The notes under the pieces were generated by a model. It saw nothing but the letters and a program-made list of their open reading frames with translations, was not told the DNA's origin and did not search any database. A stretch of 59,319 nucleotides of DNA from Candidatus Zixiibacteriota bacterium (GTDB taxonomy: Bacteria > Zixibacteria > MSB-5A5 > GN15 > FEB-12), in assembly GCA_020348905.1 (NCBI GenBank), contig CP070756.1, positions 2,420,274 to 2,479,592 of the forward strand, read 5' to 3'. Below are positions 35,079 to 44,601 of the stretch, in pieces; the first letter of the stretch is position 1, and every line of letters begins with the position of its first letter. The translations under genes were made by a program, and so were the position numbers.

Positions 35079-35681
35079 TTACTTCGAATTCACCGCGATA
35101 GCAAGGTAAAGACCGGCGTGATCCTCTATCGAAATGTCGTCAAACTTGCTCGAATTAAGCATGCTGCGAAGGTGTTTTTCCGGCGGGATGGTATCATGGC
35201 CAACCGCTCCCCCGATGCGATGGTGAATCTCGTTCAGTTCTTTTGACGATATTAGGTGGATTATGAAGAATCTGCCTTTGTTTTTCAGCACCCTATGGGT
35301 TTCGTTAATCGCTGTTTGCTGATCCGAAAAATGCGGGAAGGCGGAAAAAGCGACGACCATATCAAAAGACGAGTCGGCGAACGGCAGGCGAGTAGCGTCG
35401 GCATCCACCACATTTACATTGGGGAACGGGAAGTTGCGGTGAGCCTGCTGGGCCATCTGATAAGAAAAGTCAACGCCTGTCACTGAACCGGTTTCGGTGA
35501 CCTTTCGCCGCAGCATATCAAACAGAATTCCGGTGCCGCATCCAAGATCCAGAACGTCCATGCCCTTTTTAACGCCCAGATTGTCAACGATGTGCGACAA
35601 GCGCTCTAAGTCTTCGGCGGTGAACATCAAATCCCATTCGGCCGCAAGTGCGTCGAAGAATTCCTGATGTTGGTCGTGCAT
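35079..35681 (-). CDS. Class I SAM-dependent methyltransferase
   Basis: 200-residue methyltransferase of the Methyltransf_11 type. Motif I is DVLDLGCGTGILFDML, motif II is VNVVDADATRLPFADSSFDMVV, and the post-II segment is FPHFSDQQTAINETHRVLKNKGRFFI. The C-terminus is short. The substrate is unknown. It lies nine bases upstream of the ECF S gene start on the same strand, so the two may be co-transcribed. Confidence 0.85.
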   Translation of the reverse strand: MHDQHQEFFDALAAEWDLMFTAEDLERLSHIVDNLGVKKGMDVLDLGCGTGILFDMLRRKVTETGSVTGVDFSYQMAQQAHRNFPFPNVNVVDADATRLPFADSSFDMVVAFSAFPHFSDQQTAINETHRVLKNKGRFFIIHLISSKELNEIHHRIGGAVGHDTIPPEKHLRSMLNSSKFDDISIEDHAGLYLAIAVNSK

Positions 35682-35869
35682 AATGCCCCCAAAATAGTCT
35701 GGCCTCCCCTGCTGTCAAGACATTTCAACTTATACCCGAAACCGGGCGGCGTTCCCGGCAGTTCCAGATTGCATAGCCAAAAAGTGACTTAGGAAACTGC
35801 TTTTACTATTTCATTTGCTCTCGGTTTTTGTATATTACAAGGCTAATCCGGCGTGAGTTTGAAATGGCA

Positions 35870-36856
35870 AAAAACAACGATAAGTACAAAGCCAACAAAG
35901 AGTTCCTGCAGGTCAAAGGAGCGCGGGAGCACAATCTTAAAAATATCGATGTAAAAATCCCGCGAAATACGCTCACCGTTATTACCGGTCTTTCCGGTTC
36001 GGGCAAGAGTTCACTGGCATTCGATACCATTTACGCCGAAGGCCAGCGTCGCTACGTTGAGTCGCTTTCGGCTTACGCGCGACAGTTTCTGGGCCTTATG
36101 GAGAAGCCCGATGTAGACTTCATCGAGGGGCTGTCACCGGCGATCTCGATTGAACAGCGCGGCACACCGAAAAACCCCCGCTCCACGGTTGGCACGGTGA
36201 CCGAGGTTTACGACTACCTGCGGTTACTCTTTGCTCGCATCGGGGTGCCTCACTGCATCAAATGCGGCCAGCCTATCACCCAGCAAACAGTGGAACAGAT
36301 TGTGGATTCGGTTCTTACGTTTGAGGAAGGCACGCGAATGATGGTCCTGGCGCCGCTGGTGCGCGGCAAAAAGGGAGAGCACAAAGACATTATCGAGGAG
36401 GCCCGCAGGGAAGGGTTCGTGCGACTTCGGATAGACGACAAGGTAATTGAGGCCGATAGCGATATTGAATTGGACAAAAAGAAGAAGCACACTATCGAGG
36501 CGGTCGTTGATCGGCTGGTAGTCAAGAGCAAGTCCAAGCGACGGCTGGCCGACTCGGTAGAGACAGCGCTGAAGATGGGTCAGGGGACGGTTTTGATAAA
36601 TATCAAGAACAAAGACCTGTTGTTCTCCGAGCAGTTCGCCTGTCTTAATTGTCACATAAGCTACGAAGAACCAAGTCCACGTATGTTCTCTTTCAATTCG
36701 CCCTTCGGCGCTTGCCAGGTATGCGATGGCCTGGGGCAGCGCATGGAAATAGACCCCGACCTGGTGGTACCGGATACGGCCCTTTCGATTAACGATGGCG
36801 CCATACGACCCTGGGGCGGGGCCGAAATGTCCAACTGGTACCGGTACATGCTCTAG
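35870..36856 (+). CDS. uvrA: UvrA, N-terminal fragment ended by in-frame TAG
   Basis: First 328 residues of the excinuclease ABC damage-recognition subunit. It holds Walker A (GLSGSGKSS), the UvrB-binding and insertion domains, and the first zinc module ([30 protein letters not shown]). The frame stops at TAG 36854-36856 within [13 protein letters not shown], where other UvrA proteins read through (often a lysine). The continuation is in the same frame, so no insertion or deletion is involved. Alone it lacks the rest of the first ATPase and all of the second. ATG at 35870 is chosen; an upstream in-frame start exists at 35828. Confidence 0.82.
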   Translation, partial: KNNDKYKANKEFLQVKGAREHNLKNIDVKIPRNTLTVITGLSGSGKSSLAFDTIYAEGQRRYVESLSAYARQFLGLMEKPDVDFIEGLSPAISIEQRGTPKNPRSTVGTVTEVYDYLRLLFARIGVPHCIKCGQPITQQTVEQIVDSVLTFEEGTRMMVLAPLVRGKKGEHKDIIEEARREGFVRLRIDDKVIEADSDIELDKKKKHTIEAVVDRLVVKSKSKRRLADSVETALKMGQGTVLINIKNKDLLFSEQFACLNCHISYEEPSPRMFSFNSPFGACQVCDGLGQRMEIDPDLVVPDTALSINDGAIRPWGGAEMSNWYRYML

Positions 36857-36859
36857 GGT

Positions 36860-38722
36860 GTGGCCCGACATTACCGTTTCAAGTTCTCCACGCCTTTTGA
36901 AAAACTGAGCGAAAAGGTTCAGAAGGTAGTTCTGTACGGTTCCGGTCGAGAGCATATCGAGTTTGAGTTTGAGCATACTTCCGGCAAAGGACGGGGTTCC
37001 GGTGTGTATGAATCCACTTTCGAAGGTGTCATACCTCACCTGGAGCGAAGGTATAAGCAGACGGAGTCCAACGGTGTGCGCCAGTGGATAGAGAATTACA
37101 TGTCTATCAGTGATTGCCCCGCCTGCCACGGAGCCCGACTTCGCCCGGAGGCATTGGCGGTCATCATTGACCGCGAAACGATCGATTCTATCACCGACAT
37201 GTCTATCAAACAATGTCTTAACTTCTTTAAGAACATCTCGCTGACCAAAAGACAGCAGATGATTGCCAGGCAGATTCTCAAAGAAATCAAGGAGCGGCTG
37301 GGCTTTCTTTGCGATGTCGGACTGGACTATCTGACCTTAAGCCGCGCGGCCTCGACTTTATCCGGTGGCGAAGCTCAGCGAATCAGGCTGGCGACCCAGA
37401 TTGGGTCGCGGCTTGTTGGTGTTCTTTATATCCTCGACGAGCCTTCGATCGGATTGCACCAGAGAGACAACCGGAAGTTGCTTAACACCCTGTCGGAATT
37501 GCGTGACATCGGCAACACCGTCCTGGTGGTGGAGCACGACCGCGAGACGATTGAAAGCGCCGACCATATAATCGATCTCGGTCCGGGTGCCGGGGTGCAT
37601 GGTGGCCAGGTGGTAGCCGAAGGAAGGCCCGGCGACATAAAGAAATGCAAAAAATCGATCACCGGTCAGTATCTCACCGGGTCTCGCCAGATAGAAACGC
37701 CGGGCAAGAGGCGCAGGTACAACGGCAATCTTATCCGGCTTGTCGGCGCAACCGGCAACAACCTGAAAGAAGTCGAGGTGGAGATACCGCTGGGTTGTTT
37801 CGTCGTGATCACCGGTGTCTCCGGGTCGGGCAAATCAACCCTGATTAACGAAACTCTTTACCGCATACTGGCCCGAGAGTTTTACAGCAGCCGGACGACG
37901 CCGCTGCCTTACCGGAAAATCTTCGGCCTGGAAAACGTTGATAAAGTCATTGATATCGACCAATCCCCGATAGGGCGCACTCCACGCTCCAACCCTGCCA
38001 CTTATACCGGTGTCTTCACTCACATCCGTGAGCTGTTCTCCGGTCTCCCGGAGGCCCGGGCGCGAGGTTACCTGCCCGGCAGGTTCTCTTTCAACGTTAA
38101 GGGCGGTCGGTGCGAGGCCTGCGAAGGCGACGGCATCATAAAGATAGAAATGCATTTTCTGCCGGATGTTTATGTCCCCTGCGAGGTATGCAAGGGAAAG
38201 CGGTATAACCGCGAAACGCTGGAAGTCACCTTTAAGGGCAAAAACATCGCCGACGTGCTCGACATGACGGTCGAGGAGGCCCTGAAGTTCTTCGAAAACA
38301 TACCGCGAATAAAGAAGAAGTTGATGACCCTTTTCAGCGTAGGGTTAGGATATATCCGCCTGGGCCAGCAGGCCACCACCCTGTCGGGAGGTGAGGCCCA
38401 GCGGGTCAAGCTGGCGGCCGAACTCTCCAAGGTGGCCACCGGCCGCACCCTTTACATTCTCGACGAACCAACTACGGGGCTCCATTTCGAGGATATTCGT
38501 ATGCTGCTGAAGGTCCTCAACGAGCTGGTGGACCGCGGCAACACCGTGTTGGTAATCGAACACAATCTGGACGTTGTCAAAACAGCTGACTGGATTATCG
38601 ATATAGGCCCCGAAGGCGGTGACGATGGGGGAGAAATAATTGCTACCGGTACGCCGGAGGAAGTCGCGCAGGTAAGAACCTCTTATACCGGACAGTATTT
38701 GAAGACAACATTGAAAGTCTGA
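36860..38722 (+). CDS. uvrA: UvrA, C-terminal part after in-frame TAG
   Basis: Residues corresponding to UvrA from about 331 to 950. It contains the signature [16 protein letters not shown] and [12 protein letters not shown] of the first ATPase, then the second ATPase: Walker [10 protein letters not shown], zinc finger [11 protein letters not shown]...[24 protein letters not shown] and [12 protein letters not shown]. The joined gene 35870-38722 would give a normal-length UvrA of about 950 residues. GTG at 36860 is formally possible as a restart but has no ribosome-binding site. mutM follows 14 bases downstream, keeping repair genes together. Confidence 0.82.
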   Translation: MARHYRFKFSTPFEKLSEKVQKVVLYGSGREHIEFEFEHTSGKGRGSGVYESTFEGVIPHLERRYKQTESNGVRQWIENYMSISDCPACHGARLRPEALAVIIDRETIDSITDMSIKQCLNFFKNISLTKRQQMIARQILKEIKERLGFLCDVGLDYLTLSRAASTLSGGEAQRIRLATQIGSRLVGVLYILDEPSIGLHQRDNRKLLNTLSELRDIGNTVLVVEHDRETIESADHIIDLGPGAGVHGGQVVAEGRPGDIKKCKKSITGQYLTGSRQIETPGKRRRYNGNLIRLVGATGNNLKEVEVEIPLGCFVVITGVSGSGKSTLINETLYRILAREFYSSRTTPLPYRKIFGLENVDKVIDIDQSPIGRTPRSNPATYTGVFTHIRELFSGLPEARARGYLPGRFSFNVKGGRCEACEGDGIIKIEMHFLPDVYVPCEVCKGKRYNRETLEVTFKGKNIADVLDMTVEEALKFFENIPRIKKKLMTLFSVGLGYIRLGQQATTLSGGEAQRVKLAAELSKVATGRTLYILDEPTTGLHFEDIRMLLKVLNELVDRGNTVLVIEHNLDVVKTADWIIDIGPEGGDDGGEIIATGTPEEVAQVRTSYTGQYLKTTLKV

Positions 38723-38736
38723 TCCGAAAGGTCACC

Positions 38737-39597
38737 GTGCCAGAACTGCCGGAAGTTGAGACAGTTGTAAAGGGTCTGAGAAGGACCGTTCTTGGAAAAA
38801 CTGTTCGCAAGGTAAGAGTCCAGGCCCCACCGACGTCTATTGTCGTCAGCCCGTCATTTGGAAACCGCCGGTTTGGCCGGATAATCGAAGGGAAGACAGT
38901 CCTGTCAGTTGACCGGCGCGGCAAGAACATTCTTATCTCTCTGTCCGACGAAATTGTTCTATGGGTACACCTGAAGATGACCGGACATTTCTTCCTGCCA
39001 AGTCGAACTCAACCTCTGGACAAGCATGACCTTGTGATCTTCGACTTCGTTCCACAAGCTACCTCCGGCGACCGTCACCATCTTAGATTCAACGATTATC
39101 GGCGATTCGGAAGGCTTCGCCTGTTTTATGAAAGTGAGCTATGGCAACAGGAAGGGCTCGCAGAGCTTGGCCCGGAACCGCTTGAAACCACGCCGGAGCA
39201 GTTTATTGCGCTGTGCAAATCCACGCGGCGCATGATTAAACCGGCCCTCCTTGACCAGGCTTTCCTGGCCGGACTGGGCAACATATACGCCGACGAGTCC
39301 TTGCACGCATCGCGCATACATCCGAAACGCCTGACATCATCGATCTCCACCAGAAAACTGGCCGAACTCCACGGTAATATTCAGCGCTTGTTGAAGCTGG
39401 CGATCCGAAAAATGGGCACGTCAGTGGATTCCTTTTCTGGAATCAATGGCCAGCCGGGACGGTTTCAGAAATACCTGAAGGTCTACGGCAACGAAGGCGA
39501 CCCCTGCGAGTTTTGCGGAACCAAGATTATCAGAGAAAAGATCGGCTCCCGGTCATCGCATTTCTGTCCGCGCTGCCAGAGAGCCCCGGGATATTAG
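38737..39597 (+). CDS. mutM: Formamidopyrimidine-DNA glycosylase
   Basis: 286-residue bifunctional DNA glycosylase/AP lyase for oxidised purines. The start GTG gives MPELPEVETV, in which the processed Pro is the catalytic nucleophile and Glu the acid. Further matches are DRRGKNILI (lysine contacting DNA), QAFLAGLGNIYADE, and a complete C-terminal zinc finger CEFCGTKII...HFCPRCQ. The length is slightly above average. It sits directly after uvrA, probably in one transcript. Confidence 0.95.
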   Translation: MPELPEVETVVKGLRRTVLGKTVRKVRVQAPPTSIVVSPSFGNRRFGRIIEGKTVLSVDRRGKNILISLSDEIVLWVHLKMTGHFFLPSRTQPLDKHDLVIFDFVPQATSGDRHHLRFNDYRRFGRLRLFYESELWQQEGLAELGPEPLETTPEQFIALCKSTRRMIKPALLDQAFLAGLGNIYADESLHASRIHPKRLTSSISTRKLAELHGNIQRLLKLAIRKMGTSVDSFSGINGQPGRFQKYLKVYGNEGDPCEFCGTKIIREKIGSRSSHFCPRCQRAPGY

Positions 39598-39631
39598 ACT
39601 TAAGGATTAGTTGTCCACCGGCCGGCTCCCC

Positions 39632-40678
39632 CTAACCGATTCGGATACCGCTCTCGTAATTGAAAAATAGAAGCGCCTTGCTTTCAAAGCTGAAGCTGAC
39701 GGTCTGTTCCGGGGCGTAGGGTTGTTTACTCCCCGAGGCCACCAGTTCAGTTTCGCCAAAGAGCAGTTTTACGACATACTGTTCGCCGAGATACTCGCAC
39801 GACTGGACGATGGCGCTGTAATCCCCACCCGGCGCAATCTCAATAGCCTCAGGCCGCAGTCCCACCAGTAAGACGGCCTGCTCACTCTCAAGGTAGAAAT
39901 CGGTTACGGGCAGCCCAAACGGCAGCAGCAAACCATCGTTAACGCGGCTCGGGACAATATTTATCCCGGGGCTGCCGATAAACCGGGCTACGAAGACACT
40001 GTTGGGATTATTATAAAGCTCCTCGGGGCTTCCGGTCTGGACCAGGCGGCCATCGTGAAGCAGCGCGATTCGGTCAGCCATGGTGAGAGCTTCTGCCTGA
40101 TCGTGGGTAACATGAATAGTGGTAATACCCAGTTCTTTTTGCAGCTTCACGATTTCCTGTCTCATCCGCGTGCGCAGGTCGGCATCGAGATTGGATAGCG
40201 GTTCATCGAGCAGAAACAGGGCCGGCTTTCGGACGATCGCGCGCCCGAGGGCGACCCGCTGACGTTGCCCCCCGGATAGTTGCCCCGGTTTATCCTTCAG
40301 CTTATCGAGCAACCCGAGCAGTTCTGCTACCTGGGTGACACTCTTGGAAGTTTCCTCCTTACCTGTTCCGGCCACCTTAAGCGGGAACGCAAGGTTCTTC
40401 TCCACCGACATGTGTGGATACAGGGCGTAGTTCTGAAATACCATGGCAACCTGACGCTTCTTTGGCTCGAGATGATCAATACGACGGTCGCCGAGAAATA
40501 TCTCGCCGGCATCAAGTGCCTCCAGGCCGGCAACCAGCCTCAGCAAGGTAGATTTGCCGCAGCCCGACGGTCCCAGCAGCACCAACAGCTCGCCGTCGCC
40601 TATCTCCAGCGAGATATCATCCAGAACCTTGAGCGACTGGAACGATTTGGATATTCTCTTAAGAGTAAGACCGGCCAT
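39632..40678 (-). CDS. ABC transporter ATP-binding protein (MalK/UgpC type)
   Basis: 348-residue ATPase of the carbohydrate-importer class. It shows Walker A GPSGCGKST, Q-loop QNYALYPHM, signature LSGGQRQR, Walker B LFLLDEPLSNLDA, switch His in HVTHDQAEAL, and a C-terminal TOBE-like region (about 235-348). MalK-type ATPases usually act with sugar permeases and a binding protein, but none are adjacent; they may be elsewhere, with one ATPase serving several systems. Its ATG (40676-40678) comes one base after the recF stop. Confidence 0.87.
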   Translation of the reverse strand: MAGLTLKRISKSFQSLKVLDDISLEIGDGELLVLLGPSGCGKSTLLRLVAGLEALDAGEIFLGDRRIDHLEPKKRQVAMVFQNYALYPHMSVEKNLAFPLKVAGTGKEETSKSVTQVAELLGLLDKLKDKPGQLSGGQRQRVALGRAIVRKPALFLLDEPLSNLDADLRTRMRQEIVKLQKELGITTIHVTHDQAEALTMADRIALLHDGRLVQTGSPEELYNNPNSVFVARFIGSPGINIVPSRVNDGLLLPFGLPVTDFYLESEQAVLLVGLRPEAIEIAPGGDYSAIVQSCEYLGEQYVVKLLFGETELVASGSKQPYAPEQTVSFSFESKALLFFNYESGIRIG

Positions 40679-40679
40679 A

Positions 40680-41768
40680 TCAGTGGATCTCCGCAATCTC
40701 GCCGTCCACGATGCGATAATTGCGACTGTTCTCTTTTAGAAAATCAGGCGGCTCGACCGCTGTTGTCAAGAACAACTGCTTGTATTCGGTGAAAGCACCG
40801 ATCAGTGCCCGGGCGCGCTTGTGATCTAACTCCGCAAATATCTCATCGAGGAGCAGGATCGGATAAATACCCCGTCTTTCTCTTATGAGATGGTACAGGG
40901 CAAGTTTCAGGGCGATAGCCGCTGTCCGCCATTCCCCCTGCGAACCGTGAGTGCGCGCCGGGAGGGCATTTATACTGAATGAGATGTCATCCCGATGCGG
41001 CCCTATCAGACTGCTTTCCATTATCTGCTCCCGCTCGGAGAAATCTGAAAGGGTTTGCCTGAACGTCGCGGCGATCGTATCAGCATCGCAGACACCGTCG
41101 TTTATTTTCACAGAAGGTTGGTACTGAAGATCAAAACTTCCCCCGCCCGAGATTTGCCGGTAGTAGTCGACCGCCCGCTCCTGAAGTCGGTCGAGGTAGC
41201 CACGGCGATCCATGATGATGGCCGCGCCATGCTGTATCATCAGGTCATTAAACGGAGCGGGGTCAATCTGCCTTTTTAGAGCAGCGTTTTTCTGACCGAG
41301 CGCTTTCTGGTAGCTGATCAGCGAGCTGAGATACTTTTCGGAGTACTGCGAGAGGTAGATGTCTATGAAATTCCGCCTCATTGACGGCGGCCCGGATAGA
41401 ATTTCGCTGTCTTCCGGCCCAACTGCTACCACCGCGAATTTATTATATAACTCGGCCAGTCGTACCGCCACTTTGTCAATGGTGGCTTTCTTGCGGCCAA
41501 CCCGCTGACAGGCAACGGCGACTGAATGGGTGGTCTCATCGCTGTGAACCGTGCCCTCAATTCGATAGAAATCACTTTCCCGGTGTATCATAACTGCTTC
41601 CAGGGCGGCCCGGTGCGAGCGGCCCAGGAACAGCACGAATATTGCCTCGAGCAGATTCGTCTTACCCGAACCATTATCGCCGTAGAAGACGTTAACGCCA
41701 TGTGAGAATTCAAGCGTCAGCGATACCAGATTACGGAAGTTAGTAGCAGTTATTGATTCGAGATACAT
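40680..41768 (-). CDS. recF: DNA replication and repair protein RecF
   Basis: 362-residue SMC-like ATPase that helps load RecA at gapped DNA. The N-terminal ITATNFRNL and Walker A GDNGSGKTN, the signature LIGPHRDDI with SQGEWRTAAIALKLA, and Walker B YPILLLDEIFAELD are present. It lies downstream of dnaN in the usual dnaA-dnaN-recF order with a 70-base gap. Confidence 0.95.
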   Translation of the reverse strand: MYLESITATNFRNLVSLTLEFSHGVNVFYGDNGSGKTNLLEAIFVLFLGRSHRAALEAVMIHRESDFYRIEGTVHSDETTHSVAVACQRVGRKKATIDKVAVRLAELYNKFAVVAVGPEDSEILSGPPSMRRNFIDIYLSQYSEKYLSSLISYQKALGQKNAALKRQIDPAPFNDLMIQHGAAIIMDRRGYLDRLQERAVDYYRQISGGGSFDLQYQPSVKINDGVCDADTIAATFRQTLSDFSEREQIMESSLIGPHRDDISFSINALPARTHGSQGEWRTAAIALKLALYHLIRERRGIYPILLLDEIFAELDHKRARALIGAFTEYKQLFLTTAVEPPDFLKENSRNYRIVDGEIAEIH

Positions 41769-41838
41769 TGGACGACAAAAAAATGGCAGACAATAATGAT
41801 ATTACCTGCCATTCGCATTATTCCAAATCCAAACAGTG

Positions 41839-42951
41839 TTAATCCGCAAGCCTCAGCGGCATCACGAGGCAGAGATAGTCATCTTTAGGTATGTCCGGAC
41901 TGTAAACCACCCCGGCCGCGACCGATGTCGACAGTTCAAACACCGCCTCTTCACTGTCAAGCTTGCCAAGAATATCATTTATGTAGTTGGCATTATAACC
42001 CAGTTCAATCTCGTCACCGGAATAGTCACACTCAAGTACTTCTTTGCCTTCCCCGCCGACATCAGCATTGGTCGTAGAGAGGGTCAGGGCATTGCCCTTC
42101 AGAGCAAATTTGACCTGATGAGTAAGAGCATTCGATAGAATTGATACCCGCCGTACTGCCCGGGCCAGGTCCTCTTTGGAAACAACTAACTTCTTATCAT
42201 TATCGGTGGGGATAACTTGCTCAAAATTTGGATAAGGCCCTTCAATTAAGCGCGAGGTTAGAATAATATCGGAAAGATTGAATATAATATTGTTCTCCCC
42301 GAAAATTATTCCAATACTCTGACCTTCCTGACCGATGAACTTCGGGATCAAATTCAGCACCTTCGGGGGAACAATCACATCATCGTACAGGCCCTTCAGC
42401 TTAGTGTTCTCAGCTGTCATCTTGGCCAGCCGGTGACCATCGGTAGCCACCATCTGCATCCGGTCGCCCTTTGTCTGCCACAGCACACCGTTAAGTGCCG
42501 GCCGTGTTTCATCGTCGGAACTGGCGAAGGTAGTCCTTCGTATCATAGTAACCAGGTGCTCAGCGTTGATCTGGATTTCCTTCTTGGTATTAACGGCAGG
42601 CAGCTTTGGAAATTCATCAGATGGGACCGAAGCAATCTTATAGGATCCATTTGGGATCTTGATCTCCACTCGCTGCGCTGTGGCTTCGAAATTTATCTCC
42701 GATTCCGGTAGCTCCTTAATAATATCAAAGAGTATCTTGGCCGGTATACAGGCCGAGCCCTTTTTGCTGACTTTGCAGTCAATCGAGGCTGTAATTGAGA
42801 TATCGAGATCCGTTGCTGATATTTTGATCTTGTTCTCCAGCGCCTCAATTAAAACATTCGTTAAAATGGGCAGAGTAGATTTACTGGGTACAACCTGGAG
42901 AATGTACTGCAGATAGTTCGCCAGTTTTGACTTTGCTAAACTGAATTTCAT
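41839..42951 (-). CDS. dnaN: DNA polymerase III sliding clamp (beta subunit)
   Basis: 370-residue ring-forming processivity clamp with three repeats of the clamp fold. Identifying blocks are LPILTNVLIEA, FASSDDETRPALNGVLWQ, VATDGHRLAKM, and the C-terminal YLCLVMPLRL. GGGAG lies before the ATG. A 282-base spacer with several DnaA-box-like sequences separates it from dnaA. Confidence 0.96.
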   Translation of the reverse strand: MKFSLAKSKLANYLQYILQVVPSKSTLPILTNVLIEALENKIKISATDLDISITASIDCKVSKKGSACIPAKILFDIIKELPESEINFEATAQRVEIKIPNGSYKIASVPSDEFPKLPAVNTKKEIQINAEHLVTMIRRTTFASSDDETRPALNGVLWQTKGDRMQMVATDGHRLAKMTAENTKLKGLYDDVIVPPKVLNLIPKFIGQEGQSIGIIFGENNIIFNLSDIILTSRLIEGPYPNFEQVIPTDNDKKLVVSKEDLARAVRRVSILSNALTHQVKFALKGNALTLSTTNADVGGEGKEVLECDYSGDEIELGYNANYINDILGKLDSEEAVFELSTSVAAGVVYSPDIPKDDYLCLVMPLRLAD

Positions 42952-43233
42952 CTATCAAATCTCCCGATTAGTTTTCTCCACAACTGGTGTAATATAATAC
43001 TCTATATATGTCTAAATAATAAGTATTAATTACTCTGTTGATTTGTTGATAATATCTCAATGTGCTATGGTGGCTACCTAATACTCCTTATCACACAACA
43101 ACTTAGATAATATAGATACTCTTAAACAGTTCAATTCTTTGTCTACCAGTTACTAACATCAGGATAGGCTTTTCCACATCGGAAGTCAAAGGTATTCTAT
43201 TCAGGTCTTTTCCACAGAGAAACTCACAGCTTT
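42952..43233 (-). other. dnaA-dnaN spacer with DnaA-box-like sites (candidate origin part)
   Basis: 282 AT-rich bases. Sites close to TTWTNCACA: TTCTCCACA (42974-42982), TTATCAACA on the minus strand (43044-43052), and TTTTCCACA twice (43170-43178, 43208-43216). A very AT-rich stretch (about 42990-43070) could be an unwinding element. It also must hold the dnaN promoter. Confidence 0.55.
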
Positions 43234-44601
43234 TCAATACAGCAAATCAGCGGAAATCTTGTCGATTTTCTGTCTGAGCGAAGAATCCATTGACATCTTC
43301 TTCGAAATGAGATCGCAAGCGTGGATAACAGTTGAGTGATCGCGTCCCCCGAATGAATCGCCGATTACCTTTAAAGAATTATCCGTCAGCGACCGCGATA
43401 AATACATAGCTACCTGTCTTGCAAGAGCTATCCTCGAGGTCTTCTTCTTTGCTCGCATCATTTCCGGTTCGATCCCGAAGCATTCCGAGCTCTTCTTCTG
43501 AATAGCTTCAATAGTTACTTCAGTCTTGCGTTTTGAGAAAGCGTCTGATAACAACTTTTCGGCCAGGTTCAGGTCTACCGCCTCGTTTTTCAACGAAGCA
43601 TAGGCCAGTAACCTGATCAGGGCTCCCTCGAGTTCACGAATGTTGGTCGAGACGCTGTCGGCTATGAGCCTGATTACATTTTCGGGCACGCTGATTCCTT
43701 CTGTCTCCAGCTTTTTGTAGAGAATGGCTGTTCGGTTCTCCAGGTCCGGCGCCTGGAGGTCGGTGACCAGTCCCCAGGAAAAGCGAGACAGCAGCCTTTC
43801 CTCCAGTCCCTTGATCTCCTTGGGGGACCGGTCCGAAGTGAGCACAATCTGCTTGCCAAGGTGATAAAGGGTGTTGAAGGTGTGAAAGAACTGCTCCTGG
43901 GTAGACTCCTTGCCAGTGAAGAATTGAATGTCATCGATAATGAGGACATCCACATCACGATAAACCCTGGTGAAATTCGCCGTCGAACTGTTTGAAATCG
44001 ACGCAATGAAGTCCGAGGTGAACTTCTCCGAGGTTGCATACATTACCCGCTTGGTTGGAAACAGTTCCAGGATACGGTGACCTATGGCCTGGACGATGTG
44101 GGTTTTGCCGAGCCCGGTTCCGCCGTAAATGTACAACGGGTTGTACTTGGTCATACCCGGTGCTTCCGCCACAGCTGTTGCGGCCGCACAGGCAAACTGA
44201 TTGAAATCACCTACGACCAGAGACTCGAAATTGTACTTGCCGTTCAAGTTGTGCTGGTGGTTGCCGATCGTTCCGGTAACCGGACTTATGTCCGGTCGTC
44301 CCGTGGCACTCAGTTGCAACGACGTCTGCCCGTCCTCGTCGGGCGGCTTGTGAATAACATAGGCAACCGAGTATCGCTGACCGGAAACCTCGTTAAGAGC
44401 TTCTTCAATCAAGTCGTTGAAGTGCGCCTTGATCCAGTCGGCAACAAACTGATTCGGAACCGCGACATTAAAACTTCCGCTACTGCCGGGCTCCCCTCTG
44501 GTGGGTTTCAACCATGTCTTGAACGATTGCTCTTTGACGCGACGTGAGAGGTAGTTGAGGCAATCATTCCACTGGCTCGAGTTAGTTACTCTTTCCTGCA
44601 A
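43234..44601 (-). CDS. dnaA: Chromosomal replication initiator DnaA
   Basis: AAA+ initiator that binds DnaA boxes and opens the origin. Domain I begins NSSQWNDCLNYLSRRVKEQSFKTWL; the AAA+ domain has Walker A YGGTGLGKTH and Walker B DVLIIDDIQF; the DNA-binding domain has the signature GGRDHSTVIHA. I place the start at TTG 44599-44601 because GAGGGGG stands nine bases upstream, giving 455 residues; an ATG at 44637 extends the frame by 12 residues without such a site and would read through a DnaA-box-like sequence. dnaN and recF follow in order. Confidence 0.95.
   Translation of the reverse strand: MQERVTNSSQWNDCLNYLSRRVKEQSFKTWLKPTRGEPGSSGSFNVAVPNQFVADWIKAHFNDLIEEALNEVSGQRYSVAYVIHKPPDEDGQTSLQLSATGRPDISPVTGTIGNHQHNLNGKYNFESLVVGDFNQFACAAATAVAEAPGMTKYNPLYIYGGTGLGKTHIVQAIGHRILELFPTKRVMYATSEKFTSDFIASISNSSTANFTRVYRDVDVLIIDDIQFFTGKESTQEQFFHTFNTLYHLGKQIVLTSDRSPKEIKGLEERLLSRFSWGLVTDLQAPDLENRTAILYKKLETEGISVPENVIRLIADSVSTNIRELEGALIRLLAYASLKNEAVDLNLAEKLLSDAFSKRKTEVTIEAIQKKSSECFGIEPEMMRAKKKTSRIALARQVAMYLSRSLTDNSLKVIGDSFGGRDHSTVIHACDLISKKMSMDSSLRQKIDKISADLLY

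Noticed and set aside
36854-36856. Genome-wide TAG recoding as the cause of the uvrA stop
   Set aside because: Several other genes in the window, including nadC, mutM and both secreted paralogues, end at TAG at the normal place, so TAG is read as stop here.
36224-37213. 329-residue minus-strand frame inside uvrA
   Set aside because: It is antisense to recognisable UvrA motifs and has no features of its own.
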